This document shows positions 1 through 12,043 of a DNA stretch of 64,000 bases, one piece after another (position 1 is the first letter of the stretch; each line of letters opens with the position of its first letter). Below the pieces are notes generated by a model that ran no database searches, had not been told where the DNA came from, and was given only the letters and a program-made list of their open reading frames with translations. The translations under genes were made by a program, and so were the position numbers. Source of the stretch: Lutjanus erythropterus (Eukaryota; Chordata; Actinopteri; Lutjaniformes; Lutjanidae); contig CM034604.1 in the NCBI GenBank assembly GCA_020091685.1, positions 12,670,519-12,734,518 on the forward strand, given 5' to 3'.

Positions 1-853
1 GGAGATGTTTTTCCTGGGAGACAAATGCTTTACACTGTGTGGAGAGGTTTAATCGAACTCAGTAGAGTTCAGTAGCCTTGTAGTAAAGTTCACAGGATTA
101 TCTTTATGGGACTCCTGCTTGACTTATAATAAGAGATTAGAGATGGGAAAAAGATCTAGTTACGGCATCTACGGTGAAGAGCTGGACTCTCGCAGGTCTG
201 AAGCACGTTTCAGGAGCAAAACAGATAATTTGATACTCATTCTGTGATGCATGCACGCACACACGCGGAGTATAAAGCAGAGCAGGCAGGCAGTTAGATG
301 GATGCTACTATCCCGTGGAGCTTCCTATTGACTTTATCTGGGCACCAGCAGATCTGGCAGACAAAGAAGCAGCCTTTGGTCAATAGGGACTGCAAGAACA
401 GAACAGTCAGGTTTCTGGCCAACACCCATGCTGCTCTGACAAAATGCACAAAAATATGAGCTCCGAAATAGCTTTAGATTTCAAACCAGATGGTATTTAG
501 GTGAGCAGGGCCGCATTTTGTTTAACTTCCCATCCACAGGATTTAGTCTGTAAAAATGCACACGCTGGAGCATTTTACAGTGTTACATCACCTCGGCACC
601 TGGAGGGCGAAAACTCTAATCAGACTACAAGTGTGAGTAATTAAACTGAAAATACGGGCACAGCCAATGGCCAGTATTTGCTGCAAATGTGCCTAATTAA
701 TGATGCAGCGCTGCAACATTATGAAAGCACAATGAGCAAATGTATCAGCTCCACTCAGATGAACTCCGGACATTGAAATGAATATTCCAGTTGGCTAGAG
801 AGTGCCTATCACCTTTCATTGGGGCTCCTAAAAATAGCAGTATTAAGTGAGGT
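1..853. other. Repeat-free intronic stretch; possible regulatory core at 630-790
   Basis: No reading frame or repeat recognised. Around 630-790 several TAATTA-type cores (homeodomain-like) sit in otherwise complex sequence, the kind of texture seen in conserved non-coding elements. Conservation cannot be judged from one sequence. Confidence 0.3.
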
Positions 854-988
854 ACAGCAGAATCTGCATTACATTATGCTGTCAAATCAAAACCCCTCGT
901 GACTCCACTAAGGTATATAATTACCGGTGTGCCCACAAGTCTCTTAATATCTGCTATTTTGCCACCTTTTTATTCACTAAAAAGCATT
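854..988 (+). repeat. Left arm of a 135-bp inverted repeat
   Basis: This block recurs in reverse complement at 1933-2067, with the same length and about 4 mismatches (about 97% identity, counted by eye). The arms are 944 bases apart. No transposon is recognised in the arms themselves. Confidence 0.9.
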
Positions 989-1059
989 TCCTACTAAAAG
1001 GAATCAAATGTGCTATAACATAAAAAAAAAAATTGATCCAGTCCGTAACTTGTGTTATT

Positions 1060-1270
1060 CTTAACAGTGAGTTGAAAGAAATCATTAATAATCTTGTAAA
1101 AGGAGTAGATGTATATAATGGTTAACTTGAGCAGTATGTTAATGTAGTCTGGCAGGCAGTGAACTCTAAGTCCAGAAGGCGTATAATTGGAGAAGTGAGG
1201 AGGGGGTGGAGGGAAACACCTGGATTCAACCACAGACTTAATATATAGTCTGTGGATTTCAACCTATTTA
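1060..1270 (+). repeat. Dispersed family A, 5'-truncated copy
   Basis: Shares with the other family A copies the string AAGGAGTAGATGT, then GTTAATGTAGTCTGGCAGGC and a final TTCAACCTATTTAAA. It meets the next copy at a shared TTTAAA (about 1267). Confidence 0.7.
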
Positions 1271-1813
1271 AAAGGAGAAATGTGTCATTTATTTACTGTA
1301 CTTTATCATAAAATGATAGTGATATGTCAGAGATGAAAAGAAACATGCTAAATTCAAATCATTGTGGTGTCATCCTTTCAAATTTCCATCCTGGGCCACA
1401 ATAATTATTTAGTTTGTTTCATGTTTATTTGAGTTCAAATTAATTCCAAATTTTCCCTGAATGAGTAAATGTATGTTTAGGAGTTGTAAGAAATAATTCA
1501 TAATCTTTTAGAAGGTGTAGATGTTTAAAACAGTTAAATTGAGCAAGGTGTTAATACAGTCTGGCAGGCAGAAGCCAAGTAGTCTCTCAACTCCAACTCC
1601 AGAGTGTGTATTTTCAGAGCAGTGAGCTTTTGTTTCAGGATAACGGGCTTAGCTTTACATTAACAGACAACTGACACTTATAAAAAGCCGATCAAATTAC
1701 AGCGTAGGCCTCATCAGCATTTTTTATTGTCAAATAACAATTTTACCCTCATCTTGCACTTCTGCAGTGTGAAGCCTGAGCTCCACTTAGTCTGGGGAGG
1801 AGGGGGTGTGAGG
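1265..1813 (+). repeat. Dispersed family A, long copy
   Basis: Starts TTTAAAAGGAGAAATGTGT and contains the shared ATAAAATGATAG, CAGTCTGGCAGGCAG and GGGCTTAGCTTTACATT motifs. Copies recur at 11.49, 13.57 and (minus) 28.2 kb. No coding potential. TTTAAA at the ends suggests a TTAA-targeting non-autonomous DNA transposon, but this is inference. Confidence 0.75.
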
Positions 1814-1925
1814 AAACAACCACAAACTTTACATCAGAAAGTATTTCAACTTTCACAGTCTGTGGCTCCAACTCGCTATTTTGGCTGCTGTATTTAGTTT
1901 TGGATGTGCGTACATATATATCTAT
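1814..1925 (+). repeat. Direct repeat flanking the inverted arm, copy 1
   Basis: Matches 2068-2188 with a short insertion in the second copy near 2107. Both copies share the run ending in TTTTGGATGTGC followed by an ACATATATATCTAT tail. Confidence 0.85.
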
Positions 1926-1932
1926 GCTAACT

Positions 1933-2067
1933 AATGCTTTTTAGTGAATAAAAAGGTGGAAAAATAACAGATATTAAGAGACTTGTAGGCACACCGGTAA
2001 TTATATACCTTAGTGGAGTCATGAGGGGTTTTGATTTGACAGCATAATGTAATGCAGATTCTGCTGT
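1933..2067 (-). repeat. Right arm of the 135-bp inverted repeat
   Basis: Reverse complement of 854-988. It is tightly framed by two direct copies of another block: one ends 7-8 bases before it (1814-1925) and the other begins at the next base (2068). Confidence 0.9.
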
Positions 2068-2188
2068 AAACAACCACAAACTTTATATCAGAAAGTATTT
2101 CAACTAATTCAATACACAGTCTATGGCTCCAACTTGCTATTTTGGCTGCTGTATTTAGTTTTGGATGTGCATACATATATATCTATAC
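2068..2188 (+). repeat. Direct repeat flanking the inverted arm, copy 2
   Basis: Second copy of 1814-1925, starting immediately after the right inverted arm. It carries about 7 extra bases in the middle and continues into an AT-rich run. Confidence 0.85.
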
Positions 2189-3891
2189 ATATATATATTA
2201 CATATATTATGTATTGCTCCTTTAATGCAAGTGACAGGACTTGTGCAGGGATAAAGACTTCTGCGTGAGACTTTATCAGCTAAAAAGACAAGTCGACATG
2301 AAGTAGTGCTCAAGCAGCCACATGTGTAACCTGTGGCAATGTTCCAACCTTTGAGGTTTCAGTCTTGGAGCTTCAGTGCTGCTCCCCCAGGGCTTGAGAG
2401 GAGACTGAAAGACTGGTTTATCCCACAAGATGAAGTGGTCAGTGCGGCTCTGTGCTCCTGCAAGCACAGGGGGGAGTCCACACAGCACACTGCTTGGGGT
2501 AAGATATACACTGGAGAGACATGCTGGGATCATTAGAGACCCAAGACTCCTAAAGAAACTGAGAAATAGCCATGAACTACACAGCGGCAGGTGGATAAAC
2601 AGACCTTGGCTTGAATTATGGGAGGATTTTTTAAGCAGCTTTTCAACTGCCTCTGAATGAGCTCCTCTTGATTTGCTCTAATGTTGTCGCTTTTTCAAAT
2701 GCTAATGCTGTTCTATACAGATGGCAGAAGTAATTTCAAGGTCCATATCCTGTGTCGAAAGTTACAATTGACAAGTAAAATTAGGATCTTTTTGAAGATT
2801 GGTTGATGTCTCCATGCTTGTTTTGTTTTCCAAACAGCACACAATTTTGTAAATGAAAAAAGTATTCCACAAACTGAACACCGAGTGACAAAAATCAAAC
2901 CTGCGTAAATTTTCTTAAAGAAACGGCACGTCTTGTCTTCCATTCAAAAAGCCATTCAAACAATGATGGATTCTAGAGTATAATCGCTATGTAAGAATAA
3001 AAAAATAGATTTGTAAAAGTTATAAAATACTGCATCCTCTATGTGCTTAGAAAGTCTGTCTTTTTCCGTTTTATAAATACTGGAAAATCTCTGTTCAGTC
3101 TGTAAGTACATTTTTCAAAAGGTAGAATCGATGCAGTGTGCCTGTCAATGTTGTAGTTCACACACATCCTCTATTTCCTTTGTTTTCTGTTTTGAAGGTG
3201 TCCAGCTCTCTTCTGTAGACTCCTACTGAAGCTATACTCAGTGTTGTAGAGAATCAAACAAACAGAAAATCCTGCAGCTAGTTGGCATCTGTTTGTCCTT
3301 CCCCATTTTTACCACAAAAACTAGTGAGAATAACAGCTCAGTATGTATTTTATCAGTCCCAGTGCCAGTGAAATGGGCAGACTTACAAAGATTTGCTTTG
3401 GATCTTTGTAGCAGGTACATGCACACATCAAATTTGTGAAAACTGGGACTTCAAAACTACCCAAAAAAAAAAAAAAAACATTCTTGAAATGCCTTTTTGG
3501 GCCAATATTTAGTCGCTTTGGCATTTCTGAAATGATTTAATTCTGTTATTCGATTTGCTTGTTTGTTAGGCAGTAATGTGAGAGATGAAAAAGTGTTTCA
3601 GCTTCATGGACACAGACAGACAACATTAATATTCATGAGTTAGATGATTAATCACTTACATGGATGAGTCATGTTACTAAAAACACTTCCTGCAGCCAAA
3701 TATAAAACTAGAATACCAATGAGCAAGAGACGTGGGGCTTAATACCTGAGGTGTCTTCTTTCTTTCTGTCCTCTTACTTGAGTGAGAAGATATATCACAC
3801 ACACTTACTGATCAATAAAATGCAAGAACAGTTACCATTTGTGGTTTAAATGTTCCTTGGATACAGCAGTTCTGTAGCGTTGCATTTGCTC
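2189..3891. other. Repeat-poor intronic stretch with an A16 tract
   Basis: 2270-2660 is relatively GC-rich and complex but has only short overlapping frames on both strands without splice logic. A run of 16 A lies at 3463-3478. Nothing else recognised. Confidence 0.4.
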
Positions 3892-4060
3892 TAGTGTTTC
3901 TCAAACTGGGGTACTAGTACCTCTAGTGGTACTTTGGAGCACTGCAGAGAGACCATGAGATTTTTTTAAATGTTAAATCAGTAATGCATAATTCCTAAAA
4001 TAATTATACTATAATAAGTTCAATAAAAAAATTGAAAATGTAAATGTAGATTATTCCTAT
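3892..4060 (+). mobile_element. hAT-like terminal fragment
   Basis: Begins TAGTGTTTCTCAAACTGGGG, a terminal sequence I associate with vertebrate hAT elements. A matching opposite end was not found, so this is probably a truncated copy. The right boundary is approximate. Confidence 0.4.
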
Positions 4061-5169
4061 TTTCAATCCAATCTTTAAAGACAAATTTTAACATCTTCTG
4101 GATGCAGTCTGTTTAAAAAAGAAGATCTTATTTAACATTCTGAAATAAATACATTTTGTTTTCTGGAGCTGTAAGAAACCAGGAGTGAACCATCTCACTT
4201 CCTTCTCATTTTTGTTGAGAAATGCACATGTGCTGTACCGATCCACACTTTCCTCCATCATGCTAGCGTAGTCAGTGTTAGCTGAGTCTGGAGATCCTGG
4301 CCAGACTGAGACCAAACACAGCCTTCGAGAACGGTGGCGGCCACTTTGATGACAGGGAATACAGCACCAAGGTGGTTCTCTTGCTGGGTTTGGCTCCTGG
4401 CATGCTGGGGTTGAGCCAATTAGGCAGCTAGCTCCACGGCTAACTGAGCTAACGCCAGCTACAGATATCCGCAGCCTACTTTAGCAACAAGTAAACTAGT
4501 TAACAGCTATCTGTCCATCAGGTTAAATCACTTTGGTACTATGCTCTGTCATCAAAATGGTCTTATAACCTTCAATGACATCTTTATGACAAGTCCAAAA
4601 TGTACCCTTTACTTGAGAACAAGGAAAATATTCATGACTCAATTATAATGGTCTCATGACAGCCACTGTCAAAAACAACCACATATGACAGTTTAATGTC
4701 ATGTTAAAACATAAAGCTAAACAGTCGGACAATGTCAAGTTGTCATGACGTTGTACATTTAAGTTAGAAAAAAATGTGCTTGTCTTGAAAAGGAAAAAGT
4801 ATTTCCAGGAACTGCAGCATCTGCAAATATGAGTTCTTCTGCAGCAGAGCATTTGAGTAAAGTTTTTTGGGGACTTTATCTAAAGGTCCCTCTTCTTGAC
4901 CAGCAACCCCTTTACTGTATCTGAGCGAGGTAATGATACCACCAGAGGCGGACTTTAAAGGCACCCCTGTTGCCTGCTGCAACACCTGTGCTGTACACAG
5001 CTTCCTATTTCCCTCACACAACCCTGCACAACTGGTTCCCCGTGCACTTGTTGACAGGAGCTTGTAATCTGAAATAGTCTGCGGGGTTGAGCTGTTAAGT
5101 CCCTTGTAGGAATGGGATATAGTTATAACGGGAAGTGGAGGACGAAGAGGAAGAGGAGGGAACATCTTC
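4061..5169. other. Intronic stretch; MITE-like block at 4570-4760
   Basis: 4570-4760 has several TGTCAT / ATGACA motifs in both orientations, a texture typical of short palindromic fish MITEs. A 133-codon minus-strand frame at 5165-4764 overlaps complex sequence, but has no recognised domain or family and no splice evidence. Confidence 0.35.
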
Positions 5170-6719
5170 TCCTCCGAAGCTTATTGAGCTGTCAGGTTTC
5201 AGTCCCTATCAGAGAGCATTGATTTCCTGTCACACATTCGACTGTATGTGCTTTAACATCCGTCTTTGACAAGAGTGCTTCGCATAATGGGCCCGCTTTG
5301 GTGGTTATGACCACATCAGGGAGCCCGTCCACATATTGATCTGTGTTGACGCCAAGCATAGTCCCTTTATTTAAATTGATCCATAACAGAGTAGCCGAGT
5401 GCTGGCTTCACACTCTGATCTTTAATGGAGACTATCAGACTGTAGATTGAGTGAGACACAGCGGAGTCGTCACAAGCTGTGACACAGATGACAGCTAATA
5501 GTGCTAATATGTCTGGATGTGGAGATTTAACATTTCCCTTCTGCAATGTATTCTCTGTGAATTTTGAAGAGCTGACTTGGAATTATATTTTGGCATTAGC
5601 ATTTCAGTGACCTTTCTGGCACTCAATTCAGCCGTCAAAAGAGTATACTGCTGGGAAGCGATGAAGCAAAAGGAGCAGACACACTTAAAACAACTGATGA
5701 AATGGATGTAGTCAACTTTTTTTTTTTGTCATTTACTAAACATAACATTTTGTCACAGTGCAGTTGCTTGAAAAATATATACAACACAAACATCTATTTG
5801 CCCCAGAAATTTCAACCTGTAAACTGTATAACAGAGGAGCTGTTGCATTATATTAATATGAATCTTAAGCAATGAGAGAAGACAATAAATGGGTTGTGTT
5901 TTCCATAGAGACCAGGCCTCATAATGGAGATATACAATGTGCATGCAGAGGACATTGCTTGTGCGAACAGTCACAATCTCATGGCCATGCCCGGACATTA
6001 GTGAGAGTCATTAGGCTCATTTAAATGAGGTCGTTAAGCCGATGAAATGAGGCCGTATATTTGAGTGCTGAAACAAAAGAAAGAGCCCTCCATTTCTCAT
6101 TGGTACGCAATCTCTTCTCTAAGTCAAGTACGCCATAACTCTGGCTGGAGGGAAGGGCCTGGACGAGGCATATTTGGAGGCCAAAAGTCACCAGCCTCAG
6201 ACAGTTCACAACATCCTCTATCACTGTCAAATAAACTTAAGCACCAGCGATTACTGCAGCAGCAATTTTGACATGATGTTGGTGTTGTATGCAGAACTTG
6301 ATCATGCAGCCATAAATATACTTTGATTAGACTTTTTTTTGTCTTTTTCGCTGATATTTTTAAACCTGGCATGACTCATCAGAGCCAAAGGTGGTCCTCC
6401 ATTAACTGCAGCTCTCTCTCAAAAACAGTGTCTCTGCACACACACACATACTGGGTGCACAGTAAGCCATTCCAATTCATTCTTTCGGCCGTTCCACTGC
6501 ACACACAGCTGACTTTTAACCAGGTGTGTACACTCATAAAATATATGGGAAGACTCTGCAACAGTGGTTACCAAATGCATTAAGAAAGCAAATGCCAAAT
6601 ACACCAAGTCCTCCAAATTAACGCAGGACGACACACAAGCGTTTTCTCATCTGATTCTCCTGTTGGCCAAATAATTGTTGCAACAATAAAACAATTTTCT
6701 GATCTAACACTGCTATGGT
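5170..6719. other. Repeat-free intronic stretch
   Basis: No repeat or exon recognised. At 6000-6060 there are three closely spaced ATGAGG-type motifs around a TTTAAAT core; possible regulatory sequence only. Confidence 0.3.
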
Positions 6720-7028
6720 TAATGTTTAGGCTTAGGCACAAATGGCCTTGGTTAGGGTTAAAGGAAGATCAGTTTGGATTCTAATACTTTGTTGTTTTTT
6801 ATAATAATGCTTGGTTAAAGGCACCATGTGAAGCAATATACCTGTATCAGTTAGACTGTATTGCTTATGTTTGAATGGATTGTCTTATATGTAAAGCACT
6901 CAGGGCTGTTTTTCCAGGAAAATCCACAGGATGTGATGTTCATGTGTGCTCCCAAGTGCCTTGCTTTTTTTCTTAGCTTCCCCTACAGCGACAACACTGT
7001 GCAACACTAGCTAATGTTTGCTAAGAAA
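6720..7028 (+). repeat. Low-copy repeat-like stretch with GGTTAGGGTTA motif
   Basis: Contains TTGGTTAGGGTTAAAGGAAG, resembling a motif common in fish repeats; a related string occurs near 29455. A TTAAAGGCACCATG string at 6814 and an AGTACCTTTAA string near 7536 could be the ends of a TTAA-flanked element interrupted by the hAT copy at 7029. Confidence 0.35.
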
Positions 7029-7298
7029 TATAGCTGCAACTAACAATTACTTTCATAAGCAATTAATCTTCAAATTATTTTTGCAATTGATCAATTAATT
7101 GTTTGGTCCGTAAAATGACCAAAAGTTGTGGAAACTGTTCCATCAAAAAATCCCAAAGCTCAAATAGCTGCTTTTGTCAAACAAACAGTCCAAAACCCAT
7201 GTTCATTTACATTTAAAAAGCTGGAAGCAGCATTTTCTTTCCAAATGTATTTTCTTTCAATCAAATAAGCTATTGATCGACCAATCTTTGTGGCTTTA
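7029..7298 (+). mobile_element. Non-autonomous hAT element (TAGGGCTGCAAC family), complete copy
   Basis: Begins TATAGCTGCAACTAAC and ends in a degenerate inverted match. It is flanked by CTAAGAAA on the left (7021-7028) and CTTAGAAA on the right (7299-7306): a 7/8 match, as expected for the 8-bp duplication made by hAT transposases. Interior shares the ATAAAATG(T/A)C and AAGCTGGAA motifs with the copies at 23.2 and 47.7 kb. No coding sequence. Confidence 0.8.
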
Positions 7299-7306
7299 CT
7301 TAGAAA

Positions 7307-9379
7307 TTGAGTCTGCAAATGTCAACAAATGACCAGCACCCACAACAACACAAGCTTACCTTTACTTTTTCTCATCTATCAACATAATGCTGGATAATTG
7401 CTGTTCATTACATCACTGATTTGGGCGATGCTCACCACTATATGGAGTGTGAACACGCCCAGGATGCTAAGTGCAGTTCACTTAACTGCCACCGGTGTCG
7501 CTAACAACAAAGAAGGATTTCTGAAAATTCCAAGTAGTACCTTTAAAAGACAGCAATGGTCAACTGTTGTAGGAAACAGGACACAAACTATGATCTCCCC
7601 TGTCAACATCTGACATTTTGTAGACCCTCCAACCACCTACTGTATCACAACATCACACTATTTCCTGCCAAGAGTCGTAATTCTTACAGCTGCTCGAGGT
7701 CTTTTGCTGAAAAGACTGATGCTGTCATTTTTCCTATAATAATCTCCCCACTTGTCTCCCATTTGTTTTAGTCTGTCTCATATTAGAAAGCTGGAAGCCT
7801 GGATGGTCAAAGAAGATTATTAATGGGACAAGTATAAGACAGGAGAGACAAAAATGGGAGAGACTCACAATAATGCCAAGATAATAAGAGAAACAGACAA
7901 ACAAAGACAGAAAGACAGAGGCAGAGAGCTCATTGTTCAACATTTATTGTTACACCTCTACTGTGAGGCACCTAAACATATTGAGAAGTGACAACAATCA
8001 CTTGGTTTAGAGACAAATCCTGCTTAAGTGCTGATCTAGGATTATGACTCTGATTAAAAATGCTGTTCTTTTTGTTGCTCCAGTCTGATGAATCAGTCAA
8101 GGGTGATGCAGCCAAGAGATGTGCCCAGGAATTAATCACATCCCACCTCTTTGTTTTTGATCAAAGTGGCTCCTCTTTTCCTGCATTGCCTCATTTTCCG
8201 TGCAGAGTACCAAGACTGAGGAGGAGCTCACAAAACATTCACAGCAAAGGATCTCAAGATGAGATGGATGAATTATTAATTACCCGTGTCTTTGCAAACT
8301 GCACCAAATATAAAATGATCATGTTTGTGGGCTATGCAAGGTTTGAATCTTTTTTCTCTTGCAGGTTTTTGCCCATTGCTGTAACCGGGTGCAGCTCCAT
8401 TGAAAATCTGGCGTATGGTAAATAGCCCTTAAATTAGGTCCCTGGCCTTCCAGCTTGGTTATCTGTGATGATCGGAACAGTGTGTGCTGCTTGAAAAGAC
8501 CCATTTTCCCTCTGGCACATCATTTAACATGTCTCATTTACCAGGAAAATATGCAGGTCACACACCAAGAGATTTCTGGTCACATCCTTACCTCGCTCAA
8601 TACAAATTTAAAGGATTTGAATTAGAACAACTATTACATTTCTCCTTCTCCTTGTGTTTCCACCTGATAAATATTAATGTTTTCTTTTTCTTTGACCACA
8701 ATAAATTTTAAGTAGGTGCCTTCAGCAGTAAGAGAAAAAAATAGCCTTTTTACTTGGTAATGATAGCTCAACCTAGATCTTTGAGGGGCACGTTAATATA
8801 AAATAAGGAACACTGGACACGGTAGAGGGAACATTATGCCAGGAAGAGAACGAGAGGAGACAGAATCACTAACTCAGGCCATTTCAAAATGTCAGCTTAC
8901 AACTTAAAGAGAGGAGAAACTGGAGTGTGACTGCTTTCTAGACAGTAAATAAAGAGCAATTTTAAAGATGTCACCCTCAAAGTCAAGAGCCACAACACAT
9001 GAAATGTACTCAGGTCTTTATGTCTCATGTCAGTGTTTATATTTAACTGTTTTGCCCCAACGAAGGCCAAAATATTTAGGTATTAGTCATTAAATGTCAA
9101 AGGTTTTTATGTTCAGACTGGATTGAAATTTTCTTTCATGTAATGTTACAATACTGATGGCTGATTACCTCAGCTGATGAAGTTCATGAGACCAGATTTT
9201 CAATCTTGTTCAAACACAAAAGTAAAATTGTGACAAGCATAATAAAGCAATGCAACAGAGAAATAAAAATGTCTAGGGAACAAAAGACGCACAAGGATTG
9301 ATTTCTGCTGTATCCAAATACTATATAGAGATGTTTAATGTTTGGAAGCATATTTATTGTACTTTTATTGAAAGCTGCA
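7307..9379. other. Intronic stretch with a possible conserved element at 8070-8330
   Basis: 8060-8425 carries a 121-codon plus-strand frame without recognisable domain. The sequence at 8070-8330 is repeat-free and includes ATGAATTATTAATTACC, an AT-rich homeodomain-like core. Either could be chance. The rest shows nothing. Confidence 0.3.
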
Positions 9380-9990
9380 CCAATCAACTTTCAGATTTTG
9401 TTAATTTTGGAGGCTCACGTGGACAAAAGTGGTCGTGTTTCCACCATAATAACCATAAAATATAACTACAAAAATAGAATTAAATAAAGAAAAATGGCCT
9501 CTTCCTTCTTTTTGACTGGTTAATGTACTACTCACCGTAACTTTGCCTGGGGAAATGTAAACACATGCTCTTCTGGTCTGCATGCTGATCCAGCGCCCGG
9601 CATTACGAAAACACTATTAAACTGAGACCGTTTCATAACCATTTAAAAAAACTTGTAGTTTCTTTAAAGCAGCTATAATGGATATCCTTATAATAGCAAT
9701 ATACAAAATGACTGTGAAAACAATATGACAATGTGAAATGGGCCATTTGTAGTGATGAGAATTATCAGCTGAATCTGCAGCTCCGCTCAGCTTTACAGGC
9801 AGCTCCAGCTCACTGTTTAGCTGCCCAGCTTTACTGTTTAGGTTCAGTCTTGCAGCTCTTTCAGGCACAGCAGGCGAGTGTTTTCAGTGGAAAAGCTCTA
9901 AACCCATTGTACACTACTTCCTCAGCACCAGCGGACACAGTTGGCAACTAGCTGGTGAAAATAATGGAGCACTGAGCAGCTAAAGAGACC
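9380..9990. repeat. Dispersed fish repeat, probable
   Basis: The stretch GAATCTGCAGCTCCGCTCAG and the following GCAGCTCCAGCTCA..TTTAGCTGCCCAGC resemble a repeat I have seen widely in percomorph genomes. No second copy lies in this window, so the call depends on recall. Confidence 0.45.
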
Positions 9991-11487
9991 TATACTTTCC
10001 TCAAGGTTAATATAAACTGTGAATTATTATTTATTAATTATAATTACCTTCATGCTGACAGATTGCTGCCAAGTCCACTAGAATCTCCAGGAATTTCTTA
10101 ATGTTTATTTTTTTCTTTTGGCTTTTTGTGTGAATCAAAACAGTTTCGATATTTGTCCTTAAAGCAGGTTGGTGCAGAGATTGCTGGGAGTTCAATGCCA
10201 TTTAACAGGGCAATCTGGCTGCAATAGAAAGCCGGTATGGTCAAGACATTCACTATTCAGGCTCCGGTATTTTTCATTTCTGTCTTTTGTGTGTGTTCAA
10301 ATTGGGAATCATGATTCATTTCATGAGTATTAAAGTTACTTAATTGAAACAATCTGGTGCAGGAGTTTTAATATGTTGTAGGGGAAAAAATCACAAAGCG
10401 GCGACAACCTTGCCAATCCTAGATGTTCTGCTTTTCTATTTCCCTCAAGTTTATATTGTGTAGGCATCATGGTTCAAACCAACAGCTGTCATGCAATGAA
10501 TGGCAGACGGTTTCAGTCATTTTTAACCTCGTCAAGGTAATCGCTCTGCCGGGGAACACAGACACACCCACATGGTCTTCACTCTGCATTTATTCTCCTG
10601 AGAGAAAAAAAAAACACACACACACATAAAAAAAACCCCATAATACTCTGCAGAAAGTGTTTCCATTTCCAAGTTGGCAGACAAAATTTGGAATAACAAG
10701 ACAATCACCCGCATTTTCAATAATCTCCATTGTGGGTTAACAAAGCTTCAGATAAATATTCAGTCGATTTTCAATCGGATTGTTCCAGACTTGCTATGAT
10801 TTAACATGAAGCAGCCTTGACTGCCCTTCAAGAAAGAATACTTGCAAAGACCCTGAGAGTCAACAAACAGTCTCCTACAAAGCAGAATAAATGCTGAGCT
10901 CTTTGCGCCCTTGGTAAAAGTCAGCCCATATTCTCTGTTCAAGTGCTATCTGACATGGCTTGCACGCTGAAATATAATTAAGATTTTGCCCAGTGAGTGA
11001 ACAATACAAGTCCTTGATTGTGTCAAACTCAGAATGCCCTTTCAAGCAGCGATATTAACATCCGTTTCTTGTCAAATCTCTGAGCCAAACCAAATCACGG
11101 CATGGTAGGTCTAATAGTCGGAGGATTTTTTTGTGTTAATGAAGGACACAGTCTTGTCAAATATGGAATGCACTCGTTATTCTCTTCATTGCCCAGTCGC
11201 TGCCAGTATCACGTAAAGACTGGGTCATTTAAGGTGATGGCTGCTGAACTGTATTTTCCAGCAGTCACAGATTAACACACTTCCCTGGTGGGCCACAGAC
11301 TTCAGTTGAACAACATACATGATTTGCATTTCAATCGCTGACACATCCTGTTATAGGTCCCTTCACAGTGGAATGAAACGTGATGCTAATGACGTTTTCC
11401 CATACTCCTTTTGTGATAGTTCTGAACCTCACTGCCAAGTTTGTGCAACCAGAGATGCACAGTGTTTCAATTAAAAGTATAAATCAT
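9991..11487. other. Repeat-free intronic stretch
   Basis: Contains a short A/AC run at 10600-10627. 10960-11350 is complex and moderately GC-balanced, so a conserved non-coding element is possible. No exon or repeat recognised. Confidence 0.3.
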
Positions 11488-12043
11488 GTATTTAAAGAAG
11501 AAATCTGCAATACATTTACTATAATAATTCCTAAAATGACACTGGTATGTCATCAGAAATGAAGGAAACATACTAAATTGAAAATACTTCCTTCTCTCTC
11601 TCTTTGAAATTTCTATTTGGTTATTGTTTCCCTGTTCTGAATTAATGCCGAATGTGTACTGAATGAGTAAGTGTCCGTTTATGAGTCATGAGAAATCATT
11701 AATAGTCTTTTAGAAGGAGTAGATGTTTCTATCGGTAAACTGAGCAATATGTTAATGTCTGAGTCTGACAGGTAGTGAGACAGGAAGTCACTCAACTCAA
11801 ACTCCAGGGTGTGTATTTTCACAGCAGTGGGCTTTTGTTCTCAGGATAACAGGCTTAGCTTTACATTGACAGACAGGTGACAGTTTTAAACAGCTGATCA
11901 ACTTACAGTGTATGACTCATCATCTTGTTACTGCCACATTACAGTGCTGAACTCTTGTGCCCTGAGTCTGAGCAGGAGGGGGCAGGGGAAACAACTTGTT
12001 TAAACCATCTACTGTATGATAAAAATGACTTCAACCTATTTAA
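11488..12043 (+). repeat. Dispersed family A, full-length copy
   Basis: Starts TTTAAAGAAGAAATCTG and ends TTCAACCTATTTAAA, so both TTTAAA boundaries are preserved. Internal motifs (TAGAAGGAGTAGATGT, GGCTTAGCTTTACATT) match the 1.27-kb and 13.57-kb copies. About 555 bases; non-coding. Confidence 0.75.

Noticed and set aside
4764-5165. 133-codon minus-strand open frame
   Set aside because: Reads more like protein than most, but no family is recognised and no splice sites support an exon; kept only as a note.
8060-8425. 121-codon plus-strand frame as an exon
   Set aside because: No recognisable domain and on the strand opposite to klhl29; a conserved non-coding element is as likely.
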